From assembly GCA_951812925.1 (NCBI GenBank), contig OX638368.1:155978492-156042491 (forward strand): a stretch of 64,000 nt of DNA, given 5' to 3'. This document shows, in pieces, positions 36,790 through 49,292 of this stretch. Source of the DNA: Calliopum simillimum (lineage: Eukaryota > Arthropoda > Insecta > Diptera > Lauxaniidae). How positions within the stretch are numbered: position 1 is the stretch's first letter; every line of letters begins with the position of its first letter. A program made the translations under genes and the position numbers. The notes under the pieces are model-generated. The model did not search any database. It was not told the origin of the DNA and saw only the letters and a program-made list of their open reading frames with translations.

Positions 36790-37464
36790 TCAAAATATCA
36801 TGTCTGGATGAAATTTGGTTGGATTATCTCAAAAAACATTTTCAGTTTAGCGTTTTGGAGGTTTGCTGATATAGGAGGTGCCACGCCCTCTTGTCTGACT
36901 TCGTCTAGTTTTAGCTCAGAGTGTGCATTTATAGTACTTAGTGTTTGAGTGAAATTTAGTTGGATTATCTCAAAAAACGATTTCAGTATAGCGTTTTGAA
37001 ACTTTTGCTTATATGGGAGGTGCCACGTCCTCTTGTTCGAATTTGCCGTCTTTTTTGCCAAAGCCTGCATTTACTCTGTTTAAGTAAAATTTGGTTGGAT
37101 TATGTGAAATAACTCTTTCAGTATAACATTTTGAACCTTTCGGTTATGAGGGAGGTTTCACTCCCTCCAGTCCGAATTCGCCTATCGCAAATAATGCTCC
37201 TAATATTGCGTTTTGAATATATTTTTTGTATGGGCGGTAGGCGTGACCGTTGACCGATTTCGCTCGTTTCCAGTCCCCCGAGCTTACTTTGACGACGGAG
37301 GCTGTGTACCAAATGTGTGTACCAGCCAGCCAGACGGACATGGCTATATCGACTTAGGAGGTGACGCTGATCAAGAATATATATACTTTTCCATATCTGC
37401 CACGCCTCATTCTTAGCGAAACAAACGGAAGGACAAAGTGAATATACCCTGGGTGTAGGGTATA
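36790..37464 (-). mobile_element. DINE-1-like Helentron copy, 3' truncated
   Basis: Read leftward it begins at TATACCCTACACCCAGGG (37462 down), then the 'catgtccgtctgg' block and repeated 'gcgtggcacctcccatataa' units about 120 bp apart. The hairpin/CTAG tail is absent at the left. Confidence 0.75.
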
Positions 37465-37484
37465 AAAAGATGGTTGATGTATAC

Positions 37485-37870
37485 TTAATTGCACGACTCA
37501 TTCTGAGCATTTTTGAGATCGTAATAAAATAAAATCCGTATTGACCATTCCATTTCGTATCTTTATTTTCCACATTGAATGGACAATATCTTCAAAACTA
37601 CAGAACTTGCAGAGGAATCATTTGCAGATTTGAATTAAGCGACTCCAAATCTGTATAAAAAGTTTAACAGTTTAAATTTTAAAACAAAAATTTTTTCCAT
37701 CATTTTCCATTTTTTCAGGATCACTTTACGGTTTTTAAAATGATTTGGGATATCTCGAATTTCTCTGAAATGAACCAAATTTTACATGGTGCTTATTTAC
37801 ATCAAAAATAACATTTTGGTGCTGTGGGGAATTCCAAAAAAATTTTAAAATTTTAAACCACCCTTATGTA
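37485..37870. repeat. Dispersed repeat fragment
   Basis: Shares words with 4140-4210 ('actcattctgagcattttt'), 47190-47330 and, inverted, 54560-54690 ('ggacaatatcttcaaaacta'-type). It ends with 'ttttaaaccaccctta', resembling the inverse of 'attagggtgggcc' at 15536. Unclassified. Confidence 0.4.
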
Positions 37871-38359
37871 GATACATACATACATACCTCAAAAGAAACT
37901 CAGGACTAACCATCAAATTTACTTACAATATTGTCTGATGAACAAATGCAAAAAACCCTAACTTATCTCTGTTCTGACGTGGGTCCCATTCTCAGAAAAT
38001 TTTTGTACTCTGGCAGAGTATTCTAATTGATAAAACACCTGTTCAGTGTGCCTTATCTCGCTTAAAGCCCAAGCCCCAAGACTGAATTTAGTATAAATCA
38101 AAATGGCATTTGTATTTTTTTCTATAAAAAATTAAGTTGACTTAGGATTAGTGTGACAAGAACTTATTTTTTGAGATCATTCATACCTTCCTAAAAAGTT
38201 ATCAGTATACTGTAACGTCCCAAGTGACGTCACAATTTTCTGTCGCAACAAAACTTTACGAAACAAAACAAACAAAAACAATTTCAACGCTGGCAAAGTG
38301 CCAACAACAAAATACACAGTACGAACACACATACACACAGACACACGTAGACCCGCGAC

Positions 38360-38367
38360 TATAAAAG
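38360..38367 (+). promoter_or_regulatory. LTR TATA box
   Basis: TATAAAAG, followed about 30 bp downstream by 'gcagtcaca' (around 38392), an initiator-like site that would start the R region. Confidence 0.65.
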
Positions 38368-38514
38368 CAACACCAGTCGAGCAATCGACAGGCAGTCACA
38401 GCCTAGCGTTCGCCGAGTGAACATCAGTGTTAATTTATTAATATTGATTATTAACCATCGAAAGCTTAAAGGAAAGTGCAGAGGCCTCGTATTTGTAAGG
38501 TATTAGAAATACTT

Positions 38515-39361
38515 CCATATAGCATTTCGCCCCGATCTTCCTTTGGACACCTTAAGTGGCCAAAAGGTCGTAGTGGACCACACTGAATACTCCATATAGT
38601 ATTCACTCCAGTGTGAGTTCGATATTTGAAGTGCTCCATATAGCATTTCGCCCCAATCTTCCTTTGGACACCTTAAGTGGCCAAAAGGTCGTAGTGGACC
38701 ACACTGAATACTCCATATAGTATTCACTCCAGTGTGAGTTCGATATTTGAAGTGCTCCATATAGCATTTCGCCCCGATCTTCCTTTGGACACCTTAAGTG
38801 GCCAAAAGGTCGTAGTGGACCACACTGAATACTCCATATAGTATTCACTCCAGTGTGAGTTCGATATTTGAAGTGCTCCATATAGCATTTCGCCCCGATC
38901 TTCCTTTGGACACCTTAAGTGGCCAAAAGGTCGTAGTGGACCACACTGAATACTCCATATAGTATTCACTCCAGTGTGAGTTCGATATTTGAAGTGCTCC
39001 ATATAGCATTTCGCCCCGATCTTCCTTTGGACACCTTAAGTGGCCAAAAGGTCGTAGTGGACCACACTGAATACTCCATATAGTATTCACTCCAGTGTGA
39101 GTTCGATATTTGAAGTGCTTCATATAGCATTTCGCCGCGATCTTCCTTTGGACACCTTAAGTGGCCAAAAGGTCGTAGTGGACCACACTGAATACTCCAT
39201 ATAGTATTCACCCCAGTGTGAGTTCGATATTTGAAGTGTTCCATATAGCATTTCGCCCCGATCTTCCTTTGGACACCTTAAGTGGCCAAGAGGTCGTAGT
39301 GGACCGCACCGAGTACTCCATATAGTGCTCATTTAGGTGTGAGTTCGATATTTGAGGTGTT
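38515..39361. repeat. Seven 121-bp tandem units inside the LTR
   Basis: Units begin with 'ccatatagcatttcgcc' at 38515, 38636, 38757, 38878, 38999, 39120 and 39241; a degraded eighth starts at 39362. The first five are nearly identical and the last two diverge. Each carries 'cctttggacaccttaagtgg' and 'tccatatagtattcactcc'. Since 121 is not a multiple of three, the reverse-strand open frames shift with every unit and are not evidence of a protein. Confidence 0.92.
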
Positions 39362-39640
39362 CCATATAACACTTCACCCGGATTCATTCCTACGGAGATT
39401 TAGAGTCAAAGGGAGACACGTGGTAGCAAACCGCTGATCCTGCGGAACCCTCACGAATTAAAAAGGAGCCGCAGTTACAAAACAACCATTCTAAGATTGA
39501 GACACTTTGTATTATATTCCTTACAAGAACTTAAATTGTAATTATTATTTAAATACTATTGTAAGCTAAGATTATTGAATTGTATTAAGAAAATTGAATT
39601 GTAAAACTATAATATTTAAGACGATTTCTGAGAGAGATCC

Positions 39641-39646
39641 AATAAA
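39641..39646 (+). terminator. LTR polyadenylation signal
   Basis: AATAAA about 93 bp before the LTR end, the expected position for the R/U5 boundary region. Confidence 0.6.
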
Positions 39647-39743
39647 CGATCATTTTACCACTAAAAGTTTGATTGTCTTTTAGTTGACCATGGCAACCGC
39701 TGACGCTACTTCAGCCTCTGGAATAAAACAATCGTTACAATAC

Positions 39744-41629
39744 ATACAATGATTTCAGTAATGCTACTATTGAAAAATTTGGTTAGAGATTCCTTTAATG
39801 TTATTTGATGCTATCTATACATTAGTTTAGGTATTTAATTATAAGAAATATCCCATTCCTTAGGCGTTAGCAGTAAATGTTAAACATATTTATACACTTC
39901 CAATAAGGGAGCGTTTTGGAAAAGTACTGGGCAGGACTTTTGTAAGACTCAAATTTACGACAAACACTAGAATTTTAGAGGGAAGAACTAATTCGAAATG
40001 CCAAAATGAGTTTTTTTTTATCCATATTCTCAATTGGATTTTTTCGATTTGGGTTTTCTTTATTACAAATATCTGCGGTCTCCGGTCTAAGACATTTCAA
40101 TATTTAGACATTGTTATGTGGGCCACAGTTAAAATTAAAAACTTTTCAAGAAAAACGCACAAATCTACAAAAGTTTGACAATTAAACAACAACAAAAACA
40201 AAAAACTTATTTACCTACTGTTTTTGTCATTTATCAAAACAACAAAACAAGAACAAAAAGTAGGAAAAAATAGATTTTCTGCCACCCCATTGTGAAATTT
40301 TTACTTGAGTGTATAGAAATTTTGGTGCCAATGTTGTTGGTTTTTCGTATTTTTTGTTGTTATTACTTTTCTAGGCGTGCAGTAGCAGCAGCAGCAGTAA
40401 AGGGAGCACGTGTATGTGTCTGTATGACCCAGTAGAGGAGGGTGACGGTTATGGCATCGGTGGTACTGACATTTGTGCTGGTTCTGGTGCTTGCGGTGGT
40501 GCGTTGTCGTCTAGTTGGGGTGGTGCATGGAGTGCTAATAGCTGCTACATATGTGTCAAAGCGAAAAACAAGGGGTGAAAAAGAAAAAGAACACAAAAAC
40601 TTGAAAAAAAACGGAAAAATAACAAACATACGAATGTGCCTTCGAGCAAGCGGCTGATAAAATACAAAGTAAACGTAGAAGAGTAATGGACGCAAAAAAC
40701 GAAAAAAATGCCTTATACGAAACTAGAAAGGAATAAAACACAAGTTTCGCTACGAATCGATCGATTAACGTACACACATATATGGATTTTTACACGCTAC
40801 TTTGCACTCACTTGACTGACGGCTATGCTGCCCTCCCCCACAGTGCGAGAAAATAGCTTTCATTCAATTACAGTTAACGTTTCCAAGCTCCTTTATATCA
40901 TGCTTCTATTCTCCCATGAGTTTTCACTCGGCTTTGATTCAGTTGCTCACTCTCTGAAAAAAATATATGTTCGTATGAGTCCACAGTTTCACCAACATGG
41001 TAACTGTGTTGTTTTCGACGTTCCCTTATAATGTTGTTGAGTTTACGTGTTTTGTGTGTAGTGACTGATTGCCAGTGATGCCTATGTTGCGCAAAAAAAA
41101 GGAAGGTTACTTTTTGTTTCACTGCTATGTTGCTTGTAAGTTGTAATATTGCCGCTCTAATTTGGAAGTAATGGGCAAAGCAGACAAAAAATGGTGATTC
41201 TTTTAAGAAAGAACCTAAGTAATTCAGTTTATAAGTCCAAGTATCTTGATTTGTGCTTATATTTATGTACATTTACACTTGAAAAAAAAAAAAAAAAAAT
41301 AAAAATACTAACAGTTTTAAAGAACAGAATATCAAATTGCCCCACTATTATTATATCGATACTTAAGTTCCGCATTAATATTACGATTTAGTTCATATTT
41401 ATTTATTGCTACTTGTAATAAACTCAATATACATGTTCGTCCAAACATAGCCTTTTCCAGTAGTTGCAATTATGAAAAAGGAGGATGTGTAAAATGTTTG
41501 TGGAATGGTCATTTATCGTTATATATCTTCTACGCGAAACAGTTAGTCAATTGAAGTTGAAACTTATGTATGACAATGTCATAAGAAAGTAAAAGTCAGA
41601 GCAATATGACTAGCATATAATTTTTCAGA
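39744..41629. other. Intronic DNA, no repeat recognised in most of it
   Basis: 40370-40820 is less AT-rich with a (GCA)n run at 40385-40397 and GGTGG-rich words; both strands are open in some frames but neither looks like a protein. It may be regulatory DNA. The rest is AT-rich. Confidence 0.4.
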
Positions 41630-44525
41630 AAGTACCACTTTGTTTTGCCCCTGCTGGTGAGGGGTTAGAATATGCCCGAGGTAAGTATGCCTGTCGTAAG
41701 AGGCGACTAAAAGCGGGTGACCAGCCAGGGTGTGGAAGGGCGTAGCGTTGGACAGCGTTGCGCTTTGGAACGAAACCCACAACGCCCGTAACTGGCACTG
41801 GCAAAGCGAGTCGTTGCCACCTTAAAATAAGCATCTTGTCGAAATCCTGAAGCGTCTGACCCATTGTGGGCGGCTCCTAGGTCAGCGTCTGTTCCAGATT
41901 GGGCGGCTGTACGTGAAAGTGAATCTGGCCACTATATTTTCAGCGCTTGCCGAATCCAGCCTTAAGCTTATAAATTACTGCGTGGGGCGTTGCCGAGAAG
42001 ATTATAATAATGAAGCATGGATCGAAAAACGATGGAAAATATCTCTCCAAGTGGTACCCACGAGAATGTGGTTAATCCACCTGCCTCGGCAGCATGCACA
42101 TCGGATTTGGAGGTGCAAGAAACATGCATAATTAGGAATGATTCTCCTATAATCGGAACCAATATGGCTCGTCAAAATTTTAAAATCCTTTCGATGAAAA
42201 CTCAAACACGCATCGGCTCTTGTAATGTCCGAACTCTTAATGATACCGGCAAAATACATCAAACCGTAAGAGAATTCCACAAATTTAATCTTGAAATATT
42301 AGGATTAAGCGAGTGTAGATAGAACGGTGCCGGCGAATAATTACTACCTGACGGCGAAAAATTTCTATACTCCGGTAGAGCACAAAATGACATCCACAGG
42401 GATGGAGTTGGATTTTTGTTAAGTAAAAATGCAGCAAAGGCAGTGATGGAATGGAAACCTGTAAACGAAAGGCTCATTTGGTGCAGATTTCAAACCTCCG
42501 CTAGATATATTACCATCTTCCAAGCATACGCGCCCACCGAGCTGGCAGAGAAAGAAACCAAGGATGAATTCTACAGTCAGCTCGCTGCAGCCATTAACAG
42601 TGCTCACAAGAACATATAATAATGGTTATGGGTGATTTGAATGTCAAAGTAGGCTCAGAAAACCTTAACCTTGAGCACGTGATTGGAAAACATGGTTTGG
42701 GTACGAGAAACGACAATGGAGAGCTTCTCATTGACGCCTGCAATGCAGCCGGTCTTATTGTTGGAGCTACGCTTTTCCCACGCAAAACATGCCATAAAGC
42801 TATTTGGGTGTCGTCAAAGAACATCACTGAAAACCAAATCGACCACTTTTGCATTAGCAGAAAATGGAGAGGGAGTCTTCTCGACGTACGAGTAAAGAGG
42901 GCTGACATAGGCTCCGACCAACATCTTCTTGTCGCGGTCATACGACTAAAACTTGCCGCTATAAAACGTACCAGTGAACAATCTGTGGCAAAAAAATTCG
43001 ACGTGGTTAAGCTAAAGAACGACGATATCCGCAGACCTTTCGTTGAAGAACTTAAAACAGCCCCGATTGATTGTGATGGAAGCATTGGAACATCATGGAG
43101 TGCCGCTAAGGCTGCTTTCTTAAACTCCAGTGAAAAAATACTTGGGCTCCGACCCTCAAATAAGAAACACTGGATGAGCGAGGAAACGTGGTGTCTTGTT
43201 GAAAAAAGAAGAAGCCCGAAAAAACTGAGAGATGACGCTAAAACAAGAGCGCAAAAGAACGACGCCGAAAAGGTCTTTAACTCTCTCAATAAAGAAGTCA
43301 GGTGTTCGTGCAGACAAGACAAAAGAAGAATTTATAACGACCTCGCGAGCGAAGCCGAAAGCGCTGCTAATGCTCAAAGTCTCAGGCAGCTTTATGATAT
43401 CACTCGCAGACTATCTGGCAGAAAACACCAACAGAATTACTCTATTAAAGACAAAAACGGTAATCTCTTAACATCTGCGGACGACCAACTAAGTAGATGG
43501 AAAGAGTATTTGTGACATACTGAATCCCAAGTCTACCACATTCCCGCAACCAAAATCACCAACTACAACTGCCGCAGTGACTCGCAGTAGTAGTCGAATA
43601 CAAACACAACTGCCTACAATCTATGAAATAGTGAAAGCAACAAGGCCGCCGGCATAGATCAAATAACAGCTGAACTGCTAAAAGCATGTCCCATTACATC
43701 AGCTAAGATTCTTCATCCTCTGATTTCCAGAATCTGGAGTGAAGAGCGTTTGTCAGAAGATTGGCTACATGGCATGCTAGTCAAATTGCCGAAAAAAGGT
43801 GACCTAAGCGAGTGCCGAAATTATAGAGGAATAACTTTGCTCTTAGTACCATCAAAAGTACTGACAAAAGTGCTTCTAAAAAGGATACGCGAAAAACTTG
43901 ATTCGGCCATCCGAAAGCAACAAGCAGGATTCCGGCCAAACCGATCATGCGTGGATCAAATCAACACCCTTAGAATTATTGTCGAGCAATCATGTGAGTG
44001 GCGTGCTGCACTTCAACTTGTCTTCGTAGACTATAGCACTGCCTTCGACAGTGTCTCCAGAGAAAACATCTGGGTTTCACTGAAGTGAAGAGGTATTGCC
44101 GCAAAGGCCATAAATTTAGTACATGCACAATATGAAGGCTTTAAATGCAGTGTGTTACACAACGGGTTGTTGTCACCGACATTCACCACTAATTCGGGCG
44201 TACGGCAGGGGTGTTTACTCTCACTCTCACTTCCTTATCGTTCTTGACGATATCCTAGATAAGGCTCTTAATAAGACCGAAAGGGGTATTCAATGGAACT
44301 TTACCGAGCATCTAGAAGATCTCGACTACGCTGACGACATTTGCCTCTTATCGTCCAAACACTCAGTTATGCAAAGCAAAATTCAAGACCTTGTCTTAGA
44401 ATCACAAAAGGCCGGCCTAAAAATCAACGTATCCAAGACTAAAAGCATGAAGCTAAACGCAAACAGGAATGACATCACGTTTTATAATCAAATGAACAAC
44501 ACCAATGTAGATATCTATAAAACTT
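41630..44525 (+). pseudogene. Decayed RTE-like non-LTR retrotransposon
   Basis: The non-coding head includes 'gcctgtcgtaagaggcgact', a word common at the start of such elements. Endonuclease: IGSCNVRTL, EILGLSE, VMGDLNVKVGS (after a small frameshift near 42617), ENQIDHFCIS and the SDQH catalytic motif within 42017-43515. Reverse transcriptase: KAAGIDQITAELL, LPKKGDLSECRNYRGITLL, QQAGFRPNRSCVDQI, FVDYSTAFDSVSRE (43750-44088), then DLDYADDICLLS (about 44323-44358) in another frame. Stops at 42320, 43513 and 44086 plus frameshifts kill it. The thumb and 3' end are missing after 44525. Related proteins in databases are often misnamed craniofacial development protein 2. Confidence 0.85.
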
Positions 44526-44662
44526 AACCCAACAAACCAAATGTTCCGATTTTTTTTAAATTCAGAGTTTTTCGGAACGAATTCGTAACGATTTCGTAAA
44601 GATTGTTCTAAACAATTTTTTAAACTTCAAAAAACTTTTTTAGAAAATTGTTCTGACAATAG

Positions 44663-45236
44663 TAGGGAGCCCAATAGGGGATTTACTCGAGCGTGTCTGA
44701 TTAAGATATGGGGGTAGATTACATGCTGAAAAATGTACATTTCATAAATCTGACAATTTGAGCGTGACGTAATGATGTGGGAGGGTCACAAAGTTGCAAA
44801 ATAAAAACGCCACCTGCACATTCTCGAAAGCGGCGAAATTTTTTTTTTTATTTAATTTTAGTTTCGAAAAGTCCCCACGAGCTTGCGTCACCTTCGAATC
44901 GTCAGTCTTTTGAATGGGAGCTTCGTTTGGGATCACTTAACTTCCTCTCTGAATTTCTGACGCTCTCGAGTAAATCCATTTTTGACCCATCAGTATAACC
45001 GCCCCTACCATCCAAATCGGCAGATTAACATGCCTCCATCATCAGAGATAAGTGGCGAAAGACACATTCAACATCTGACGAGCTCGAGAAAATCCATGTG
45101 GCTGTTTTACATTTTTGAAAGCATGTAGTCTCTCCTCCCACCGGTGAAATACTTATTATATTAACTTTTTTCTTTTTTACCATATTATCTTGAAAACAAT
45201 AGGTCGAGTAAGTCCACATTAAGCATCGTGGGCTCC
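44663..45236. mobile_element. MITE-like element with GGAGCCCA ends
   Basis: 'gtagggagcccaatagggga' on the left is mirrored by 'tcgtgggctccactac' on the right; pairing extends imperfectly through TTACTCGA. The interior is non-coding. It lies just downstream of the RTE remnant and may have replaced its tail. Confidence 0.5.
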
Positions 45237-47984
45237 ACTACTATTATGTTCTAAAGAAAAAGTTTATATCAAAAAGTTTAATGATTTTTTCAATTTTTTT
45301 TTTTAAGTTTTAAACGTTTAAATTCTCAATTAACTTAAAACAAAAACTTTTTTTTTATTTATTTTGGGGTGTACTGAAAAGTGTTGCATATTGAAATATT
45401 TTGAATCTAATTTTATCAAAGTAGTTGGGGTTTTAAGATGCCAAACTCCGTATTGCGGGATGACTTTATGTTCGAAAGAGATGTGACTTAACTATAAATG
45501 ACTAAGATCGAATAAATGTCTTAATTATCATCATGACCAAAACCATAGCGGTCTTGGTAGCGAAATTATATCAGTGTATTGGTCTTGGTCTCGAAAAATT
45601 ACCAACACCAAGACTGATTTTGCTCATTCTTTTTTTGATAATAGCCTGAAAAGGATACGTGTATGTTAAGTTCCAGGTTGTGATCGAGATGAAGAAAAAA
45701 GGAAATATTTCTTACTCAATATAAGCTGCTTACGATTTTCTTTGATTTCGGTTTAGATCTATTTTTGGTCAAGCAACAAATTTTGTAGCTCTTTATGTAT
45801 CAGTGGTAATACTTCCTGTGTTATATGACCCTGTTCTTAGTTCTTAACTTTTATTGCTTCAGTTGTATTTTCATTATCCCTATTTTAGTGGGAAATTTTT
45901 ATGAATTCTTCATTAAATTATAAATGAAAAGTGAATGACGAAAAACTCAATGAAGCGAAGAATTTCCATTACTTCATATCATTCATTTCCATCATTATGA
46001 TGCTCTTGATATATTTCTAGTACCTTCCCACATTTTGCAATAAAATCTAAACTTAAACTGCAATTTATGACCAAGAAAATAGGACAACTTCGAACTGTAT
46101 GATCTAACCCCCCAATAAAATCATTGCGGAAATGTCCTTCGCCGAAAGCGCGCATTTGTCTTTTTTTTTTGTCTCTGAATTCCGCAGTACATGAGCCAAA
46201 TTGCAAATGGAAATACAAAAAAAGATAAATTTATGATGTCATTATAACAATTTTTTATGCGTGTGTTAGACGTCATCTTCGAGCACTAAAAGAAAAAAAA
46301 AAAAAAAAAAAAAAATCATGTATCGCATGTCATGTTCGCCGATTTGAACGTTTGTTTTGTAAATTGTGTGCGTTCTGAATGTCTTGCAGCGTGTTACATG
46401 AATAAACTTTAGTGTTTGTATGACTCTGTCTGTCTGACTGTCTGTCTGTTTAACCTATCATATATATGTAGTTGTTTTTTCCATTTTTATGTATTTGCCA
46501 TTATACTTATAGTGATGGCAAGCAAGCTTAGTGGGGTACTTTAGAATTTCAATCCAATCCTGTGTAGAATCATAATGTATCTGCTAGTATTGCTTTGAAC
46601 AAAGATGGTCCTGCCACAATTTCTATGCAGCAATCTGTAGCATGGCGTGCACTGACACACATGCACAAATATGCATACAGTTAAATATAGATAGAAAAGA
46701 ATCCTAAGGATACATGTTGGAGAAACCAAAATATGCGAATTTCAAACAGAAATTCTATGGTGCTGCTTCTTGATTTTGTATTTAATGCCATTGTTGTTGG
46801 CTGCTTCTACTGCTGCTGCTGCTGGATATATGGGCAAAATGCCAGCGCATTGTTAAAAGCTTTGGCAAAGTGTGGTGAGGCGAGAGTTCGCGTATTGCTT
46901 AATTAAAAATTCTTCTCAGCAGCATTTAAAACTTATTTTGATGTGCATCTAAACAACTGATGAGGAAAAAATTATGTTACGTTTTCAAAATGTGAGCATA
47001 ATTTTTAAAGTAATGGAAAATATTGAGCTAGAGCATACAAAAAATAGTCGCCTTAAAATATGCTACAAAAAATAATTATGGCTGTTATATGCTTTTAAGT
47101 AGGAGAACATAATCATTTTTGGTGCATATACTTAGGCTGAGAAGAACTGAATATTGAAATTTGAATTTTTATGTACGAGTATAGGACCATTTTTTTGGTT
47201 TTGAAAATGGTTTCGGGTCCATAAAATGTCCTCTAACATAGACCAAAGTTTACATGTTGCTTATTTACACCGAAACGAAACATTTCCGAGCAACTTTAAT
47301 TTTTGAAAAGTCTACTGTGCACCCACCTTAACTATAGGCAACTCTATGATGTCGGACGTCTCACAATTCTTTTAAAAACATTGCATACGATCCTTCGATA
47401 TGCCTTCTGCAGAGGAGCCCTCAATTGGTATTACAAACTTAAGTTTTAATATTTCTGATTCAATTTAATGTTTGTAGAAAATCATTATAATTAATAGGTA
47501 TTCGGACGTTTCGCATCACTAAATTCATTTTGAGACTAACTTCAGACTATTTCTGCGAATTTAGTTGTAAATGAATATGCATTAAAAAAGTCAAAACCTC
47601 ATCCTTAATCTCAAAATATTAAGGCCGCAGTATACTATTTTATTTAGTTCGGACGTTTTACATTTTCTACCTAATAAAAGTGAATTTTTTCGCAGTTTAT
47701 TTTTGCTTATACATAATATTAATTTTACAAAAATAAAGTTTGCTATTTTAGTTTATACTAGAGTTCGCCTTGTGGCCGAAATTCGACCATTTCGATTTGA
47801 CCATAAAATAAAGGAAAAAGTTTCTCTACCCTTCCTTGGTCGATAAAACACAAAAAGCTTTTAATATTCTTCCTTAGGGTTCGGGTTATTTGCATCGGTG
47901 CAGCTGCTAAGTTGCAATATCGTACTTTCCATTTAGAGGCGTGTAACTCCTACTAAAGAGTAAACAGTTTTTGATATCTTTCTA
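45237..47984. other. Intronic AT-rich DNA, no gene recognised
   Basis: Long A and T runs, a CTGCTG run near 46808-46823 and a TCTGTCTG run near 46428-46448. The part at 47190-47330 is a dispersed repeat shared with 37750-37870. No credible exon. Confidence 0.4.
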
Positions 47985-48512
47985 TGCCAAAATTCATAAA
48001 AATCAATCATGCTATCATGCTATATAGTGCTAACTCTATATCTATACCAAATTTCATAAAAATCGTATGCAGTATTTTCGCCACGAGAGCGTTTTTTCCA
48101 TTTATGGGCATGGCACTGCCCACTGAAAACATAATGGTCATGTAATCGTTCCTTAGTGCCAATCCTATCTCCATATCAAATTTCGTTGGAACCGATGCAG
48201 CGGTTTAGCCGTGAGAGCATTTTTTCCATTTAGGGGAGTGGCACCGCCCACTGAAAAACATAATGTTCATATTATCGTTTTTTAGTGCTAACCCTATCTC
48301 TATACTAAATTTCGTTAAATTCGATGTAGCGGTTTAGCCGTGAGAGCGTTTTTTCCATTTAGGGGCGTGGCACCACCCACTGAAAAACATAATGGTCATA
48401 TTATCGTTTCTTAGTGCTTACTCTATCTCCATACCAAATTTCGTTAAAATCGATGCAGTGGTTTAGCCGTGAGAGCGTTTTTTCTATTTAGGGGCGTGGC
48501 ACCGCCCACTTT
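47985..48512. repeat. 129-bp tandem repeat, about four units
   Basis: The word 'cccact' after 'ggcaccgc' recurs at about 48119, 48247, 48376 and 48505. Each unit carries 'ccaaatttcgttaaaatcga', 'gcggtttagccgtgagagcg' and 'ccatttaggggcgtggcac'. It shares the GGCGTGGCA word with 29.4-30.4 kb. Confidence 0.8.
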
Positions 48513-49292
48513 AAAAAAAAAAATAGTTCTATGCACTGCTCCTCCTCACAACCTTTCCAACAAAAAAAAAATCAAGCAAATCGGTTTAGATTTAGGTATA
48601 GAAACAGGGACTGAACCGATTTCGTTTGCCTATTTATATATAGATAAGTAAATGAAATAGCTTAGTTTAATGTTGCTCATACGTCACATTGTGCAGAATC
48701 AAATTTTCGTAATTATGCACAAAAATGATTTTAAAATTACGAAATCGTTTTCTGATTAATGCTTTTTTTACAGAAAACGTAAGGTATCTGTGTAAATAAG
48801 AGTATAGCAAATGTAATGAAAGTAAACTTCTATCAAAACTTTTTTCCATTAATTATATTTTATTTTTTGTAGCAAAATAATGCTATATTTTCATTTCGGA
48901 CGTTTCACAAAGTGGGAAACATCCATAAATCACTGTTACCGATTATATGTTAATTGCAGTGCTAAGTGGATAAAAGTCTTAAATGAAAATTAAGTAAATT
49001 TGAGATGGTTAGTTTCGAAGTTTCTATATTTATAGTGGCATAAAAACCCCTTCTTCTGAGTCAAACAAATTTAACGCTCTGATGGGAAAAAACTTATAAT
49101 TTTAATTTGACACTTGTATGCTCATTTAAGTGTAATAATGCCTTTACCATGCCACTACCTTACCGTGAATATTTTGAAAAAAAATTTAATGGTTAACGAG
49201 CATGAGGGCTTTACAAATTTTACGAATCGGCAGGTATGCGTTACTTGAAATGAAATTTTAAAAGTCCTTTAGCACGTTCACCAGACATTATA
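48513..49292. other. No gene recognised
   Basis: AT-rich intronic DNA; nothing beyond homopolymer runs. Confidence 0.4.

Larger units (their letters stand above)
38211..39739 (+). mobile_element. Solo LTR of an LTR retrotransposon
   Basis: 1529 bp from TGTAACG to CGTTACA (7-bp inverted ends, TG...CA), with the 4-bp duplication ATAC at 38207-38210 and 39740-39743. A TATA box at 38360 and AATAAA at 39641 place U3, R and U5 in forward orientation. No primer-binding site, gag, pol or second LTR follows, so the internal part was lost by LTR-LTR recombination. Most of its length is a 121-bp tandem array downstream of the TATA box. Clade not assigned; 4 bp is common in Ty3/gypsy-type elements. Confidence 0.85.

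Noticed and set aside
38503..39332. Series of about 92-codon reverse-strand frames in the tandem array, which look like a repeat protein
   Set aside because: The unit is 121 bp, so the frame shifts at each unit and stops after about 2.3 units; the similarity is DNA-level only.
40363..40695. Reverse 110-codon frame rich in Thr and Phe
   Set aside because: Composition follows local GGTGG/CAG repeats; no domain or splice signal supports it.
29400..48512. Regularly spaced repeats considered as CRISPR arrays
   Set aside because: Units are 129 and 423 bp, fully repeated without unique spacers, in an insect-type genome.
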